From contig NZ_SDSI01000002.1 in NCBI RefSeq assembly GCF_004153605.1, forward strand, positions 248,001 through 312,000: a stretch of DNA of 64,000 nt. Direction: 5' to 3'. The notes beneath the pieces are model-generated. The model was not told the DNA's origin. It saw only the letters and a list, made by a program, of their open reading frames with translations, and made no database searches. Shown one piece after another: positions 8,021 to 16,967 of this stretch. Positions within the stretch are counted from its first letter, which is position 1. Every line of letters begins with the position of its first letter. Made by a program: the position numbers and the translations under genes. Source of the stretch: Qipengyuania_B thermophila. Its GTDB lineage: Bacteria; Pseudomonadota; Alphaproteobacteria; Sphingomonadales; Sphingomonadaceae.

Positions 8021-10093
8021 GTGGCAGCTTCCCTGATCCAGACGTTCCTGCACGGCGGTGCCGCCGTTGCTCTCGCGACGGGTGCCGCGACCCCGCTCGC
8101 CGCCCGGTCCGCTGCCCCGCCGCCTGCCGCGGAGGGTGCCTCTGACGCTGTGGCCGCCACTCAAGGGGAGGAGATCGTCGTCACGGGCGAGGGGTTGCCG
8201 GAGACGCCCGCCACCCCGGCCTATGGCAGCATCGTCCTCACCCGCGCCGACCTCGAGGCGACGCCCTCCGGCCTGATCGAGAACGCGCTGCTGCTGGTCG
8301 CCGGGGTGCAGCAGTTCCGCCGCTCCGACAGCCGCTCGGCCAACCCGACCGCGCAGGGGAGCACCTTGCGAGCGCTGGGCGGCAATGCGACCAGCCGTTC
8401 GCTGGTGCTGTTCGACGGGGTGCCGGTCACCGATCCGTTTTTCGGCTATGTTCCGTTCACCGCCTTGCCAACGGCCCAGCTGGGCCGGGTGGCGGTGACA
8501 CGGGGCAGCGGCGCCGGGCCGTTCGGCGCCGGCGCTCTTGCGGGCACGGTGGAGCTGAGCAGCGCCCCGCCGGGTGCGTTGCCGCGGCGCGGGGCCAGCG
8601 TGTTTGTGGATGACACCGGGGCCAGCCAGATCGAGGTCGGCCTCGTCCAGACCCTTGGCGGCGGCTCGGCCGTGGCATCGGTTCGCCGGGATCGGGGACC
8701 GGGGTTCTGGACAACCCCTGTCGAGCAGCGCGGAACCGCCAGTGTGCGGGCCGCCTATCACAACGCGTCGGCCAATCTGCGCCTGCTGGTGCCGGTCGGC
8801 TCCGATTTCGAGCTGCAGGGGCGGATCGCCGCCTTCCGGGACGAGCGGACACTGCGCTTCCGCGGCGCCGACAGCCTATCCGCCGGGCAGGATCTGAGCG
8901 TGCGGCTGGTCGGGCGCGGACCCTGGCAGATGGACGCCCTGGCCTATGTCCAGGCGCGCGACTATGCCAATGTAGTGGTGAGCGCCGCGACCTTCAGGCC
9001 GGTGCTGGTGCAGCAAGGCACCCCGTCGACCGGTCTGGGGGCGAAGCTGGAGCTGCGTCCGCCGCTTGGCGACGACACGGTGATGCGGTTCGGCCTCGAT
9101 CTGCGCGACGCGGCCGGGCAGACGCGCGAGGAGGCACGGGCAGCCGCCACGGGCCTGGTGACGGAGCGTCGCGACGCGGGCGGGCGGAACACGACGGGCG
9201 GCGTCTTTCTTGAAATCGACCGGGTGCTCGGGCCGGCCGTGCTGACCGCCGGGGCGCGGCTCGACCGGTTCGCCATCGCCGACGGCGTTTTCCGCTCCTT
9301 CGCTCCCGACGGAGCAGTGCGGCGCAACGACCTGTTCGACCAACGCAGCGGGTGGGAAACGTCCGTGCGCGGCGGCGCCGTGATCGCCCTTGGCGGGCGC
9401 TGGCACCTTCGCGCGGCAGGTTATACCGGGTTTCGCCTGCCCACCCTCAACGAGCTCTACCGACCCTTTGCCGTGTTTCCGGTGACGACCCTCGCCAACC
9501 CGGCACTGCGCAACGAGCGTCTCCGTGGTGTCGAGGCGGGTCTCGATTACCGCGACTCGCAGTTTCAGGCGGCGCTGACCGTGTTCGACAACCGCATCAC
9601 CGATGCGATCGCCAACGCCACCCTGTCCGCAACCCTGCGCCAGCGGATCAATGTCGACGGCATTCACGCCCAGGGCGTCGAGGCGCAGGCGGCCTATGCT
9701 GCGGCGGGCTGGCGTGTCACGGCATCGGCCGCGCTCACGAAGGCGCGCGTCAAGGCGAGCGGCACGGCGGCGGCGCTCGACGGCCGCCGGCCGGCTCAGA
9801 CGCCGGCGCAGGTCGCCAGCCTGGCGGTGGCGCGGAAATGGGCAGCTGGCCACGAGGCGGTGCTGACCCTGCGGCATGTCGGCGCGCAGTTCGAAGACGA
9901 CCTCGGACGTGACCGACTGCCCGCGGCGACGACCGTCGACGGACTGCTCAGAGTGCCGCTGCGCTCGGGTGTGGCGGCGGTGATCCGGCTGGAAAATCTG
10001 CTCGACGAGACGGTCGTCACCCGCAACCAGGCCGGCTCGATCGACCTCGGAGCGCCGCGAACCGTGTGGTGGGGACTCGAGCTGCGCCGGTGA
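8021..10093 (+). CDS. TonB-dependent outer-membrane receptor, substrate unknown
   Basis: A 690-residue receptor with a GTG start, a hydrophobic Ala-rich N-terminus that is probably a signal peptide, a TonB-box-like EEIVVTG, a plug domain (LLLVAGVQQFRRSDSR, then LVLFDGVPVTDPFFGY and VTRGSGAGPFGAGALAGTVEL) and a barrel ending in ENLLDETVVTRNQAGSIDLG. The size is that of BtuB-like receptors. The C-terminus is WWGLELRR, so the usual terminal aromatic residue is absent. The 159-bp leader was examined for a cobalamin riboswitch and a convincing core was not found. No transport or biosynthesis genes adjoin it, so the ligand cannot be guessed. Confidence 0.88.
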   Translation: MAASLIQTFLHGGAAVALATGAATPLAARSAAPPPAAEGASDAVAATQGEEIVVTGEGLPETPATPAYGSIVLTRADLEATPSGLIENALLLVAGVQQFRRSDSRSANPTAQGSTLRALGGNATSRSLVLFDGVPVTDPFFGYVPFTALPTAQLGRVAVTRGSGAGPFGAGALAGTVELSSAPPGALPRRGASVFVDDTGASQIEVGLVQTLGGGSAVASVRRDRGPGFWTTPVEQRGTASVRAAYHNASANLRLLVPVGSDFELQGRIAAFRDERTLRFRGADSLSAGQDLSVRLVGRGPWQMDALAYVQARDYANVVVSAATFRPVLVQQGTPSTGLGAKLELRPPLGDDTVMRFGLDLRDAAGQTREEARAAATGLVTERRDAGGRNTTGGVFLEIDRVLGPAVLTAGARLDRFAIADGVFRSFAPDGAVRRNDLFDQRSGWETSVRGGAVIALGGRWHLRAAGYTGFRLPTLNELYRPFAVFPVTTLANPALRNERLRGVEAGLDYRDSQFQAALTVFDNRITDAIANATLSATLRQRINVDGIHAQGVEAQAAYAAAGWRVTASAALTKARVKASGTAAALDGRRPAQTPAQVASLAVARKWAAGHEAVLTLRHVGAQFEDDLGRDRLPAATTVDGLLRVPLRSGVAAVIRLENLLDETVVTRNQAGSIDLGAPRTVWWGLELRR

Positions 10094-10111
10094 CGGCGGG
10101 ATGTCGTCCAC

Positions 10112-10188
10112 TGGTCGGGACGAGAGGATTCGAACCTCCGACCCCCACACCCCCAGTGTGATGCGCTACCAGGCTGCGCTACGTCCCG
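10112..10188 (-). tRNA. tRNA-Pro (anticodon GGG)
   Basis: A 77-nt minus-strand cloverleaf with acceptor CGGGACG/CGTCCCG, D-arm GCGCAGCCTGGTAGCGC, anticodon stem TCACA/TGTGG enclosing loop CTGGGGG (anticodon GGG), T-loop GGTTCGAATCC, discriminator A and encoded CCA. It is the second proline tRNA in the window and lies 18 bp after the convergent TonB receptor gene. Confidence 0.95.
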
Positions 10189-10393
10189 AGACCAGTGGAA
10201 GCGCGGCTATAGGATCGGCCTGCGCGGGAGGCAAGGGTGGTGGCTCTCCAGCCTGAGAAACCGCGGCGGTTGATTGCTCTTGCCGCGAGATGCTGCTAGG
10301 CGCGCCGGCCAGTGAGTGCCGTCGACCGCCTCTGCCTCGGATGGCGGCGGGCATGGCACAGTTCAGATGCAACCTTCCGCTGGATTGACCCGA

Positions 10394-10714
10394 ATGTTTG
10401 ACGTCCTGATCGCCGCCGCCGTCGCGCAGGCTCCTCCGGCCTGGATCCAGTGGCTGCCGATCGTCGGCATGATCCTCATCTTCTGGTTCCTGATCATCCG
10501 CCCGCAGATGAAGCGGCAGAAGGAGCATGCGGCCAAGATCGCCAGCCTCAAGAAGGGGGACGAGGTGATCACCGCAGGCGGGCTGGTCGGACGCGTCTTG
10601 CGGGTCGACGAGACTCATGTGGAGCTTGAACTCGGGCCGAATGTGCGTGTGAAGGCGATCAAGAACACCATTGGCGACATCGTGTCTTCGCGCACGAAGT
10701 CGGCGAACGACTGA
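10394..10714 (+). CDS. yajC: Preprotein translocase accessory subunit YajC
   Basis: A 106-residue single-pass inner-membrane protein of the SecDF-YajC complex. The TM helix WLPIVGMILIFWFLIIRPQMKRQKEH is followed by the conserved basic stretch and a small beta domain (LKKGDEVITAGGLVGRVLRV). Start chosen at the ATG in 10394 (MFDVLIAAAVAQ), which gives the normal short N-terminus; an in-frame ATG at 10367 is possible, and neither has a strong Shine-Dalgarno. It heads the operon yajC-secD-secF. Confidence 0.93.
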   Translation: MFDVLIAAAVAQAPPAWIQWLPIVGMILIFWFLIIRPQMKRQKEHAAKIASLKKGDEVITAGGLVGRVLRVDETHVELELGPNVRVKAIKNTIGDIVSSRTKSAND

Positions 10715-10733
10715 CCCGCACGGACATCGCGAG

Positions 10734-12332
10734 ATGCTGAATTTTCCCATGTGGAAGAGGTTGTGGCTGTGGGGCATCACCCTTGCGGCCAGCCTCGCCG
10801 CCCTGCCGTCGCTCGTCTCGCTGACAGGGCAGGCCTGGCCGCAGGCCTTGCCCAGGCCGACCGTCAACCTCGGTCTGGACCTGGCCGGCGGCAGCCACCT
10901 GCTGCTCGAGGCCCAGCCGGCGCAGGTCGCAGCGCAGCGGCTGGAGAACATGGAAGAAACGGTGCGCACGCTGGCGCGGCAGGCCGAGCCGCGGGTGCGC
11001 ATCGGCGACCTCTCGACGCAGAACAACCAGCTCAGCTTCATCGTCGACAGTCCGGCCGACGTGGACCGGATGCGCGAGGCGCTGCTGCCCGCCATCAACG
11101 GGACGGGCATGCAGCGGGAGTGGAACCTGCAGGTCGTCGACCAGACACGGCTGGTGCTGACACCGACGGCCCAGGGGCTGGACGCCGCCGTCTCGCAGGC
11201 CATGGACAGCGCGGTGGAGGTGGTGCGTCGCCGCATCGACGCGCTCGGCACCCGCGAGCCGACGATCATCCGGCAGGGCGATACGCGGATCGTGGTGCAG
11301 GTGCCCGGCCTGCAGGATCCCGAGGCCTTGAAGAGCCTGCTGGGCCAGACCGCGCGGCTCGAGTTCCGGCTGGTCGATCTCAACGCCTCCCCGGCCGACA
11401 TCGCCGCCGGCATCGCTCCTCCCGGCAGCGAGATCGTGCCCTATGCCGACACCTCTCCATTTGCCGGCCAGTCGATCGCCGTCCGGCGGCTGGGCGGCAT
11501 TCGCGGCGACAATCTCGTCAACGCCACCCAGACCTTCGAGCAGCAGACGAACCAGCCGGTCGTCACCATCCAGTTCGACCAGCAGGGCGCCGCCCGCTTC
11601 GCGCAGCTGACAACCGAGAACGTGAACCGGCCCTTTGCGATCATTCTCGACGGCAAGGTGCTGTCTGCGCCGAACATCAACGAACCGATCCAGGGCGGCA
11701 ATGCCCAGATTTCGGGCGGCTTCACCGTCGAGACAGCCAACGAGCTCGCCATTTCGCTGCGCTCGGGTGCGCTTCCGGTCGACCTTGCCGTGGTGGAGGA
11801 GCGGACCGTGGGTCCCGATCTTGGCGCCGACTCCATCCGTCGTGGCTTGCTGGCGATCATGGTCGGTTCGCTGGCGGTCGTGGTGCTCATGATCGCGAGC
11901 TACGGCCGTTTCGGTGTCTACGCCACCGGAGCGCTCGTGTTCAACGTGCTGATGATCCTCGGGATCATGGCGGTGATGAACACGACGCTGACCCTGCCGG
12001 GTATCGCGGGCTTTGTGCTCACCATCGGCGCGGCGGTGGATGCCAACGTCCTCATCAACGAGCGCATCCGTGAGGAGCTGCGGCGCGGCCGGCGTGTCGT
12101 CACCGCGATCGAGAGCGGTTACAAGGAGGCGAGCCGCGCCATCTATGACGCGAACGTGACGAACTTCATCGCCGGCGTGCTGCTGTTCCTGTTCGGCTCG
12201 GGACCGGTGCGCGGCTTTGCCGTGGTGCTGGTCATCGGCCTGTTCACCAGCGTCTTCACCGCGGTTGTGCTGACACGGCTGTGGGTGGCAGACTGGGTCC
12301 GCCGGAACCGCCCGACCGAACTGAACATCTGA
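10734..12332 (+). CDS. secD: Protein translocase subunit SecD
   Basis: A 532-residue RND-type inner-membrane protein that uses proton motive force to pull secreted proteins through SecYEG. TM1 is near residues 5-25. A large periplasmic P1 domain begins with the conserved LGLDLAGGSHLLLEA. Five C-terminal TM helices include GFVLTIGAAVDANVLINERIREELRRG, the conserved D..N motif of SecD. The ATG is 20 bp after yajC and secF follows 20 bp later. Confidence 0.97.
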   Translation: MLNFPMWKRLWLWGITLAASLAALPSLVSLTGQAWPQALPRPTVNLGLDLAGGSHLLLEAQPAQVAAQRLENMEETVRTLARQAEPRVRIGDLSTQNNQLSFIVDSPADVDRMREALLPAINGTGMQREWNLQVVDQTRLVLTPTAQGLDAAVSQAMDSAVEVVRRRIDALGTREPTIIRQGDTRIVVQVPGLQDPEALKSLLGQTARLEFRLVDLNASPADIAAGIAPPGSEIVPYADTSPFAGQSIAVRRLGGIRGDNLVNATQTFEQQTNQPVVTIQFDQQGAARFAQLTTENVNRPFAIILDGKVLSAPNINEPIQGGNAQISGGFTVETANELAISLRSGALPVDLAVVEERTVGPDLGADSIRRGLLAIMVGSLAVVVLMIASYGRFGVYATGALVFNVLMILGIMAVMNTTLTLPGIAGFVLTIGAAVDANVLINERIREELRRGRRVVTAIESGYKEASRAIYDANVTNFIAGVLLFLFGSGPVRGFAVVLVIGLFTSVFTAVVLTRLWVADWVRRNRPTELNI

Positions 12333-12352
12333 TCCCCAGGCCGAGATCCGTC

Positions 12353-13330
12353 ATGCGCTTGCTCAAGCTCGTTCCCGAGAACACCAACTTCAAGTTCATG
12401 CGCTGGCGCGTGCCGTTCTTCGCGGTCAGCATTTTCCTTATTCTCGCCAGCTGGGTGCTCGTCGCGGTGAACGGGCTGAACTTCGGCGTCGATTTCGCCG
12501 GCGGTCAGGAAATCCGCGTGACCTTCACCGACCGTGCCGAGGCGCCGATCCCGGAACTGCGCGAGCAGCTGGGCCAGCTCGGCCTCGGCGACCCGGTCAT
12601 CCAGCGGTTCGGGGATCCGAATTCCGTCTCGATCCGCGTCGCCTTGCCGGAAGGCGTCGAAAGCCAGCCCGAGGCGGCCGCGGCGATCGGCGAGCGTGTG
12701 GCCTCGGCCATCGACAGCCGCTTCCCCAATGTTCGCCGCGATGCGAACGAAACCGTGTCGGGCAAGGTGGCCGGCGAGTTCCGCACCCGCGCAGCCTACG
12801 CCCTGCTTGCGGCGATGCTGGCGGTCGCGGTCTACATCTGGGTGCGGTTCGAATGGCAGTTCGGCGTCGGCGCCATGTTCGCCCTTGTCCACGACGTGTC
12901 GCTGACGATGGGGCTGTTCGCGCTGTTCCAGCTCGAATTCTCGCTCCAGATCGTGGCGGCGGTGCTGGCGATCATCGGCTACTCGCTGAACGACACGATC
13001 GTGATCTACGACCGGATCCGCGAGAACCTGATGAAATACCGCAAGATGCCGCTGGTCGAACTGCTGGACCTGTCGGTCAACGAGACGTTGGCGCGCACGG
13101 TCATGACGTCGCTGACGCTGCTGCTTGCCCTGATCCCGCTTCTGCTGTTCGGACCGGCCAGCCTGTTCGGTCTGGTCGCGGCCATCTTCTTCGGCCTGTT
13201 TGTCGGGACCTACAGCTCGGTCTATGCCGCGGGACCGATCCTGCTGTGGACCGGGGTGCGCTCGGATTCCTTCATACCCAAGGAAAGCCCTGCGGACCGG
13301 CAGGAGAGGATCGCACGCGGCGAAGCGTAG
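12353..13330 (+). CDS. secF: Protein translocase subunit SecF
   Basis: A 325-residue partner of SecD. Family marks are LNFGVDFAGGQEIRV after TM1, the HDVSLTMGLFALFQLEFSL helix, and AIIGYSLNDTIVIYDRIRENL. Six TM helices are expected. The start at the ATG in 12353 puts MRLLKLVPENTNFKFMRWR at the N-terminus, typical of alphaproteobacterial SecF. It ends 21 bp before the convergent XRE regulator gene, and no obvious terminator is visible in that gap. Confidence 0.97.
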   Translation: MRLLKLVPENTNFKFMRWRVPFFAVSIFLILASWVLVAVNGLNFGVDFAGGQEIRVTFTDRAEAPIPELREQLGQLGLGDPVIQRFGDPNSVSIRVALPEGVESQPEAAAAIGERVASAIDSRFPNVRRDANETVSGKVAGEFRTRAAYALLAAMLAVAVYIWVRFEWQFGVGAMFALVHDVSLTMGLFALFQLEFSLQIVAAVLAIIGYSLNDTIVIYDRIRENLMKYRKMPLVELLDLSVNETLARTVMTSLTLLLALIPLLLFGPASLFGLVAAIFFGLFVGTYSSVYAAGPILLWTGVRSDSFIPKESPADRQERIARGEA

Positions 13331-13351
13331 GCACGGGTCCGTCCCGTCTGC

Positions 13352-13930
13352 TCAACGGAGCGGGCGGATCAGGATTTCGGTCCCCGCGATCCAGGCCGGG
13401 TCCTCGACCACCACCTGCTTGGCGCCGCGGAAGGGCGGCAGCAGCACGAGCCTGCGTCCGTCGCGGTCGATGAGGCGGCCGAACGCGAACCGTCCGCCGC
13501 GGCGGGGCACGAGCACATCCGTGTTCATCAGCGCCCCGGCCTCCTCGAGGCCGCGTTTGCGAAGCCACACCTGATCGCCGCAGCGGTACTCGCCGGCGCT
13601 GTCCTCCACCGTCATGACCAGCCGGTCGTCAGCATGGCTGCTGTCGAGCGGGTTCACGGCGTCCCGCGGGCGGGCGAGCGGTTCGACGCCGTTGAGGGTG
13701 AGCTGTGCCACGATCTGCGGCGCCGCGCCTCCCGGCGCGCGGATCAGCTGTTCGGCCGGCACATCGAGGGCAGCGGCAATCTTCTGCATCCACTCCAGCG
13801 ACAGGCGCCGCATGCCCGTCTCGAGCCGGCCGATCGTCTGCGCGGTGGTCGGAGGGTCACAGGCCGCAGCGAGGTCGGCGAGCGTCATCGACCTGGACAG
13901 GCGCAGATCACGGATGCGGTTGGTCATCAT
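13352..13930 (-). CDS. XRE-family regulator with S24/LexA-like C-terminal domain
   Basis: 192 residues. An N-terminal HTH_XRE domain (IRDLRLSRSMTLADLAAACDPPTTAQTIGRLETGMRRLSLEWMQKIAAALDV) is followed by a C-terminal beta-rich region (VEDSAGEYRCGDQVWLRKRG) resembling the S24 peptidase fold of phage-repressor-like regulators. The Ser of DSAG could match the catalytic Ser, but the expected catalytic Lys is not apparent, so autoproteolysis is doubtful. Two ATGs lie in tandem at 13930/13927 behind AGAGG. It is divergent from a DUF6456 gene across 87 bp containing the hairpin CCCTT-N4-AAGGG at 13977-13990. Confidence 0.8.
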   Translation of the reverse strand: MMTNRIRDLRLSRSMTLADLAAACDPPTTAQTIGRLETGMRRLSLEWMQKIAAALDVPAEQLIRAPGGAAPQIVAQLTLNGVEPLARPRDAVNPLDSSHADDRLVMTVEDSAGEYRCGDQVWLRKRGLEEAGALMNTDVLVPRRGGRFAFGRLIDRDGRRLVLLPPFRGAKQVVVEDPAWIAGTEILIRPLR

Positions 13931-14017
13931 GTCGCCTCTGAACCGGATTGGTTTCTTCCCTTTCCTACAGCACGAGCCCTTTGCCAAGGGCGTCGTCGAA
14001 GAACCGGAGGAACTGCG

Positions 14018-14491
14018 ATGAAACCCATTCTCGTCGAGCGTGAAGTAGAGGAACAGACGCAAGAGGTGGACGGTGCCGTCCGGCGGCGGCGCGTGCCGGT
14101 TCGCGTCAACGTGGCCGAATCGCCGCTGAGCTGGCTGCACGCCCGCGGGCACCTTGACGACCGGCTGTTCGCCGCTGGCGAGATGCTGCGCCGGGATTAC
14201 GAGCGGGCCAGCCTCGGGCCGCAGATCACGATGCGATGGGATCCTGTTCGGATCGAGCGCGGCGCGAGGACGCCGGGCACGCCGGGTGAGAGGGCGATTG
14301 CCGCGAAGCAGCGCTTCGACGAGGCCTTGCGGGCGGCCGGTCCGGGCCTTCAGGACATCCTGTGGCGGGTTGTCTGCGCGGGGGAGTCGCTCGCCATGGC
14401 GGAAGCCGGGCTGGAGTGGCCGTCGCGCAGCGGCAAGCTGGTGCTCAGGATCGCCCTTGAGCGTGTGGCGCAGTTCTATCGCGTCCAGTGA
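14018..14491 (+). CDS. DUF6456 domain protein
   Basis: A 157-residue protein with a strong Shine-Dalgarno (GGAGG) 8 bases before the ATG at 14018. The central region ESPLSWLHARGHLDDRLFAAGEMLRRDYERASLGPQITMRWD is the DUF6456 hallmark. The C-terminal half (AIAAKQRFDEALRAAGPGLQDILWRVVCAGESLAMAEAGLEWPSRSGKLVLRIALERV) looks like a helix-turn-helix. Alphaproteobacterial DUF6456 proteins are recalled as uncharacterised, probably DNA-binding. It is divergent from the XRE regulator, and its 3' end overlaps the convergent glycosylase gene by 16 bp. Confidence 0.8.
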   Translation: MKPILVEREVEEQTQEVDGAVRRRRVPVRVNVAESPLSWLHARGHLDDRLFAAGEMLRRDYERASLGPQITMRWDPVRIERGARTPGTPGERAIAAKQRFDEALRAAGPGLQDILWRVVCAGESLAMAEAGLEWPSRSGKLVLRIALERVAQFYRVQ

Positions 14492-15066
14492 GCCACCTTC
14501 GCGCGCAGGCCTGGCAGCAGCTCGTCCTCGAACCACGGATGGCGGCGCATGAACAGCACGCTGCGCCAGGACGGATGCGGGAGCGCAGCAAGGTCCTGCC
14601 GGTGCGCCACCTGCCGCACGCGTTCGGCCATGGGCAGATGGCGCAGCTCCGGCAGATGCCGGTGCTGGGCATGGTGGCCGACAAGGATGGTCAGCCGCCT
14701 GCCCGGCACGAGGTGGAGCAGCCGGTCGTGCCAGCGTGCCGCGCATTCCGGACGCGGCGGGCGGTCGCCGCTCGCGGCACGGCCGGGATAGCACAGGCCC
14801 ATGGGCAACATCGCCACCGCGGCAGGATCGGCCAGCTGCGCCGCGGACAGCCCCAGCCACTCTCGAAGGCGATCTCCGCTTGCATCATCCCACAGGATCC
14901 CGCGCGCATGGGAGCGGCTGCCCGGCGCCTGGCTGATGATGAGCACGCGCGCGGTCGTCGACACCTGCACCAGTGGCCGCGGCGTGTGCGGCAGGGCGGC
15001 CGCGCATCGTCGGCACTGCCGCACCTCGCGCAGCAGGGTCTCCGCACCCTCAGAGGCTGTCAGCAC
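14476..15066 (-). CDS. Uracil-DNA glycosylase family protein
   Basis: A 196-residue UDG-superfamily protein with a GTG start at 15066 that overlaps the end of the upstream ABC-F gene by 17 bp. Conserved blocks are VLIISQAPGSRSHARGILWDDASGDRLREWLGL (nucleotide-binding loop), MLPMGLCYPG, PECAARWHDRLL, LTILVGHHAQ and LPHPSWRSVLFMRRHPWFEDELLP. This is a short family found beside other DNA-metabolism genes. The N-terminal CRRC pair alone is not enough for the 4Fe-4S cluster of family 4 enzymes. A role in uracil excision is inferred from the fold only. Confidence 0.85.
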   Translation of the reverse strand: MLTASEGAETLLREVRQCRRCAAALPHTPRPLVQVSTTARVLIISQAPGSRSHARGILWDDASGDRLREWLGLSAAQLADPAAVAMLPMGLCYPGRAASGDRPPRPECAARWHDRLLHLVPGRRLTILVGHHAQHRHLPELRHLPMAERVRQVAHRQDLAALPHPSWRSVLFMRRHPWFEDELLPGLRAKVAHWTR

Positions 15067-16864
15067 GTTCGGCAAGGGTGAGCCAGCGTTCCTCTGCCGC
15101 CTCCTTCTCCGCCTTGGCGTTGGCCACACCCTGAGCGACGGTCGCGAAGCGCTGCGGATCGGTGCTGTACAGCGCCGGATCGGAGAGGATTTCCTCGCCT
15201 TTCGCAATCGCCGCCTCCAGCGCCTCGATCCGCTGCGGCAGAAGGTCGAGATCGCGCTGATCCTTATATGACAGCTTGCGCGGGGGTGAAGTCCGGTCTG
15301 CAGCCGCCATGCCGGTCTGGTCCTGCGTCCGGTGACGGGGCGGAGCCGCAGCAGCCGCCCCTGCCGCAGCCGGCCGGCGCCGGGCCGCCCAGTCGGCATA
15401 GCCTCCGGCCACGATGTCCACCGCGCCGCTTCCGTCGAGACCCAGCGTCACCGTGACGGTGCGGTCGAGGAAGTCGCGGTCGTGGCTGACGATCAGCACC
15501 GTCCCCTCGTAGTCGGCAATCACCTCCTGCAGCAGGTCGAGGGTTTCGAGATCGAGATCGTTTGTCGGCTCGTCCAGCACCAGAAGGTTGGAGATGCGGG
15601 CAAACTCGCGCGCCAGCAACAGGCGTGAGCGCTCCCCGCCGGAGAGGATCCCGACCTTGGTGTCCACCAGCGCCGGGTCGAACAGGAAGTCCTTGAGATA
15701 GGCCTGGATGTGCTTGCGTGTTCCCCTGACATCGATCCAGTCGCTGCCTTCCGCCAGAACGTCGCGCACCGTCTTCTCGGGCGAGAGCAGGCGCCGTTGC
15801 TGATCGATCATCACGCCGGAAAGATTGCGGGCGAGGGTGACGTTGCCCGTGTCCGGGGCCAGCTCGCCGGTCAGCAGCTTCAGCAGCGTCGTCTTGCCCG
15901 CGCCGTTCGCGCCGACGATGCCGATCCGGTCGCCACGCTGAATGCGCAGGCTGAACGGCTTGATCACGGTGCGATCGCCATAGGCCTTGGAGATGGACTC
16001 CGCGACGATGACCGACCGCGATTTGAACTCTTCATCCCCGGCCAGCTTCAGCTTCGCCGTGCCCTGCGCCGCACCGGACAGCATGGCGGCGCGCTGCGCC
16101 CGCATCTGCCACAGCTTCTCGAGCCGGCCCTGGTTCCGCTTGCGACGCGCGGTCACGCCGCGCGCCAGCCAGTGCGCCTCGAGCTTGAGCCGCGCATCCA
16201 GCCGTTCCGCCGCCCGCGCCTCGTCGGCGGTGACCTGCTCTTCCCACGCCTCATAGCCGCCGAAGCCGATCTCCTTGCGTCGCAAGGTGCCGCGATCCAG
16301 CCACAGCGTCGTGCGGGTCAGCCGCGTGAGAAAGGTGCGGTCGTGGCTGATCACGACAAAGGCGCCGGTGTACCGGCCCAGCCACTCCTCCAGCCACTCG
16401 ATCGCCGCGAGGTCGAGGTGGTTGGTCGGCTCGTCCAGGAGCAGCAGGTCGGGGCGCTGCGCCAGCGCCCTGGCGATCGCGGCGCGGCGCCGCTCGCCCC
16501 CGCTGGCGCCGGGGGCCTGCCGCTGGAGATCGATGCCAAGTTGCCCGGCGATTGCCTGCGCCTCGTGCTCGGCCGGCGCGTCGGGGCCGGCGAGCACCCA
16601 GTCGAGCAGGGTCGGGTGCGCTCCGAAGTCGGGATCCTGCTCCAGCACCACGACGCGCAGGCCAGGCTTGACGGTGCGGGTGCCGCGGTCGGCCTCGATG
16701 CGCCCGTCGAGCAGCCGGAACAGGGTCGTCTTGCCCGCGCCGTTGCGGCCGATCAGCGCGATCCGGTCGCGTGCGCCGATGTGCAGGTCGAGATCGCGCA
16801 GCAGCCAGCGCCCGCCCTGCTGCAAGCCGAGACCTTCCAAGGACAGAACGGGTGGTTGCGCCAT
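15050..16864 (-). CDS. ABC-F family ATPase, Uup type
   Basis: A 604-residue soluble ATPase with two ABC domains and no TM segments. Walker A motifs are GRNGAGKTT (near residue 40) and GANGAGKTT (near 315). Signatures SGGERRRAAIA and SGGERSRLLLARE, and Walker B LLLLDEPTNHLDL and LLVLDEPTNDLDL, are all intact. The C-terminal tail after about residue 510 is Ala/Pro-rich, then a charged coiled coil (LLPQRIEALEAAIAKGEEILSD), which is characteristic of Uup. ABC-F proteins act on the ribosome, and Uup also limits transposon excision in E. coli. It is coupled to the downstream glycosylase gene. Confidence 0.93.
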   Translation of the reverse strand: MAQPPVLSLEGLGLQQGGRWLLRDLDLHIGARDRIALIGRNGAGKTTLFRLLDGRIEADRGTRTVKPGLRVVVLEQDPDFGAHPTLLDWVLAGPDAPAEHEAQAIAGQLGIDLQRQAPGASGGERRRAAIARALAQRPDLLLLDEPTNHLDLAAIEWLEEWLGRYTGAFVVISHDRTFLTRLTRTTLWLDRGTLRRKEIGFGGYEAWEEQVTADEARAAERLDARLKLEAHWLARGVTARRKRNQGRLEKLWQMRAQRAAMLSGAAQGTAKLKLAGDEEFKSRSVIVAESISKAYGDRTVIKPFSLRIQRGDRIGIVGANGAGKTTLLKLLTGELAPDTGNVTLARNLSGVMIDQQRRLLSPEKTVRDVLAEGSDWIDVRGTRKHIQAYLKDFLFDPALVDTKVGILSGGERSRLLLAREFARISNLLVLDEPTNDLDLETLDLLQEVIADYEGTVLIVSHDRDFLDRTVTVTLGLDGSGAVDIVAGGYADWAARRRPAAAGAAAAAPPRHRTQDQTGMAAADRTSPPRKLSYKDQRDLDLLPQRIEALEAAIAKGEEILSDPALYSTDPQRFATVAQGVANAKAEKEAAEERWLTLAERADSL

Positions 16865-16967
16865 CGGCCGGACCTAGGCAATGCATGGCAGGGGGACAAG
16901 CCGGTTCACTTCGCGCTCATCCGGCGTGGCGCTAGCTTGCCGAACAACCAGCCATGGGGACGAAGAT

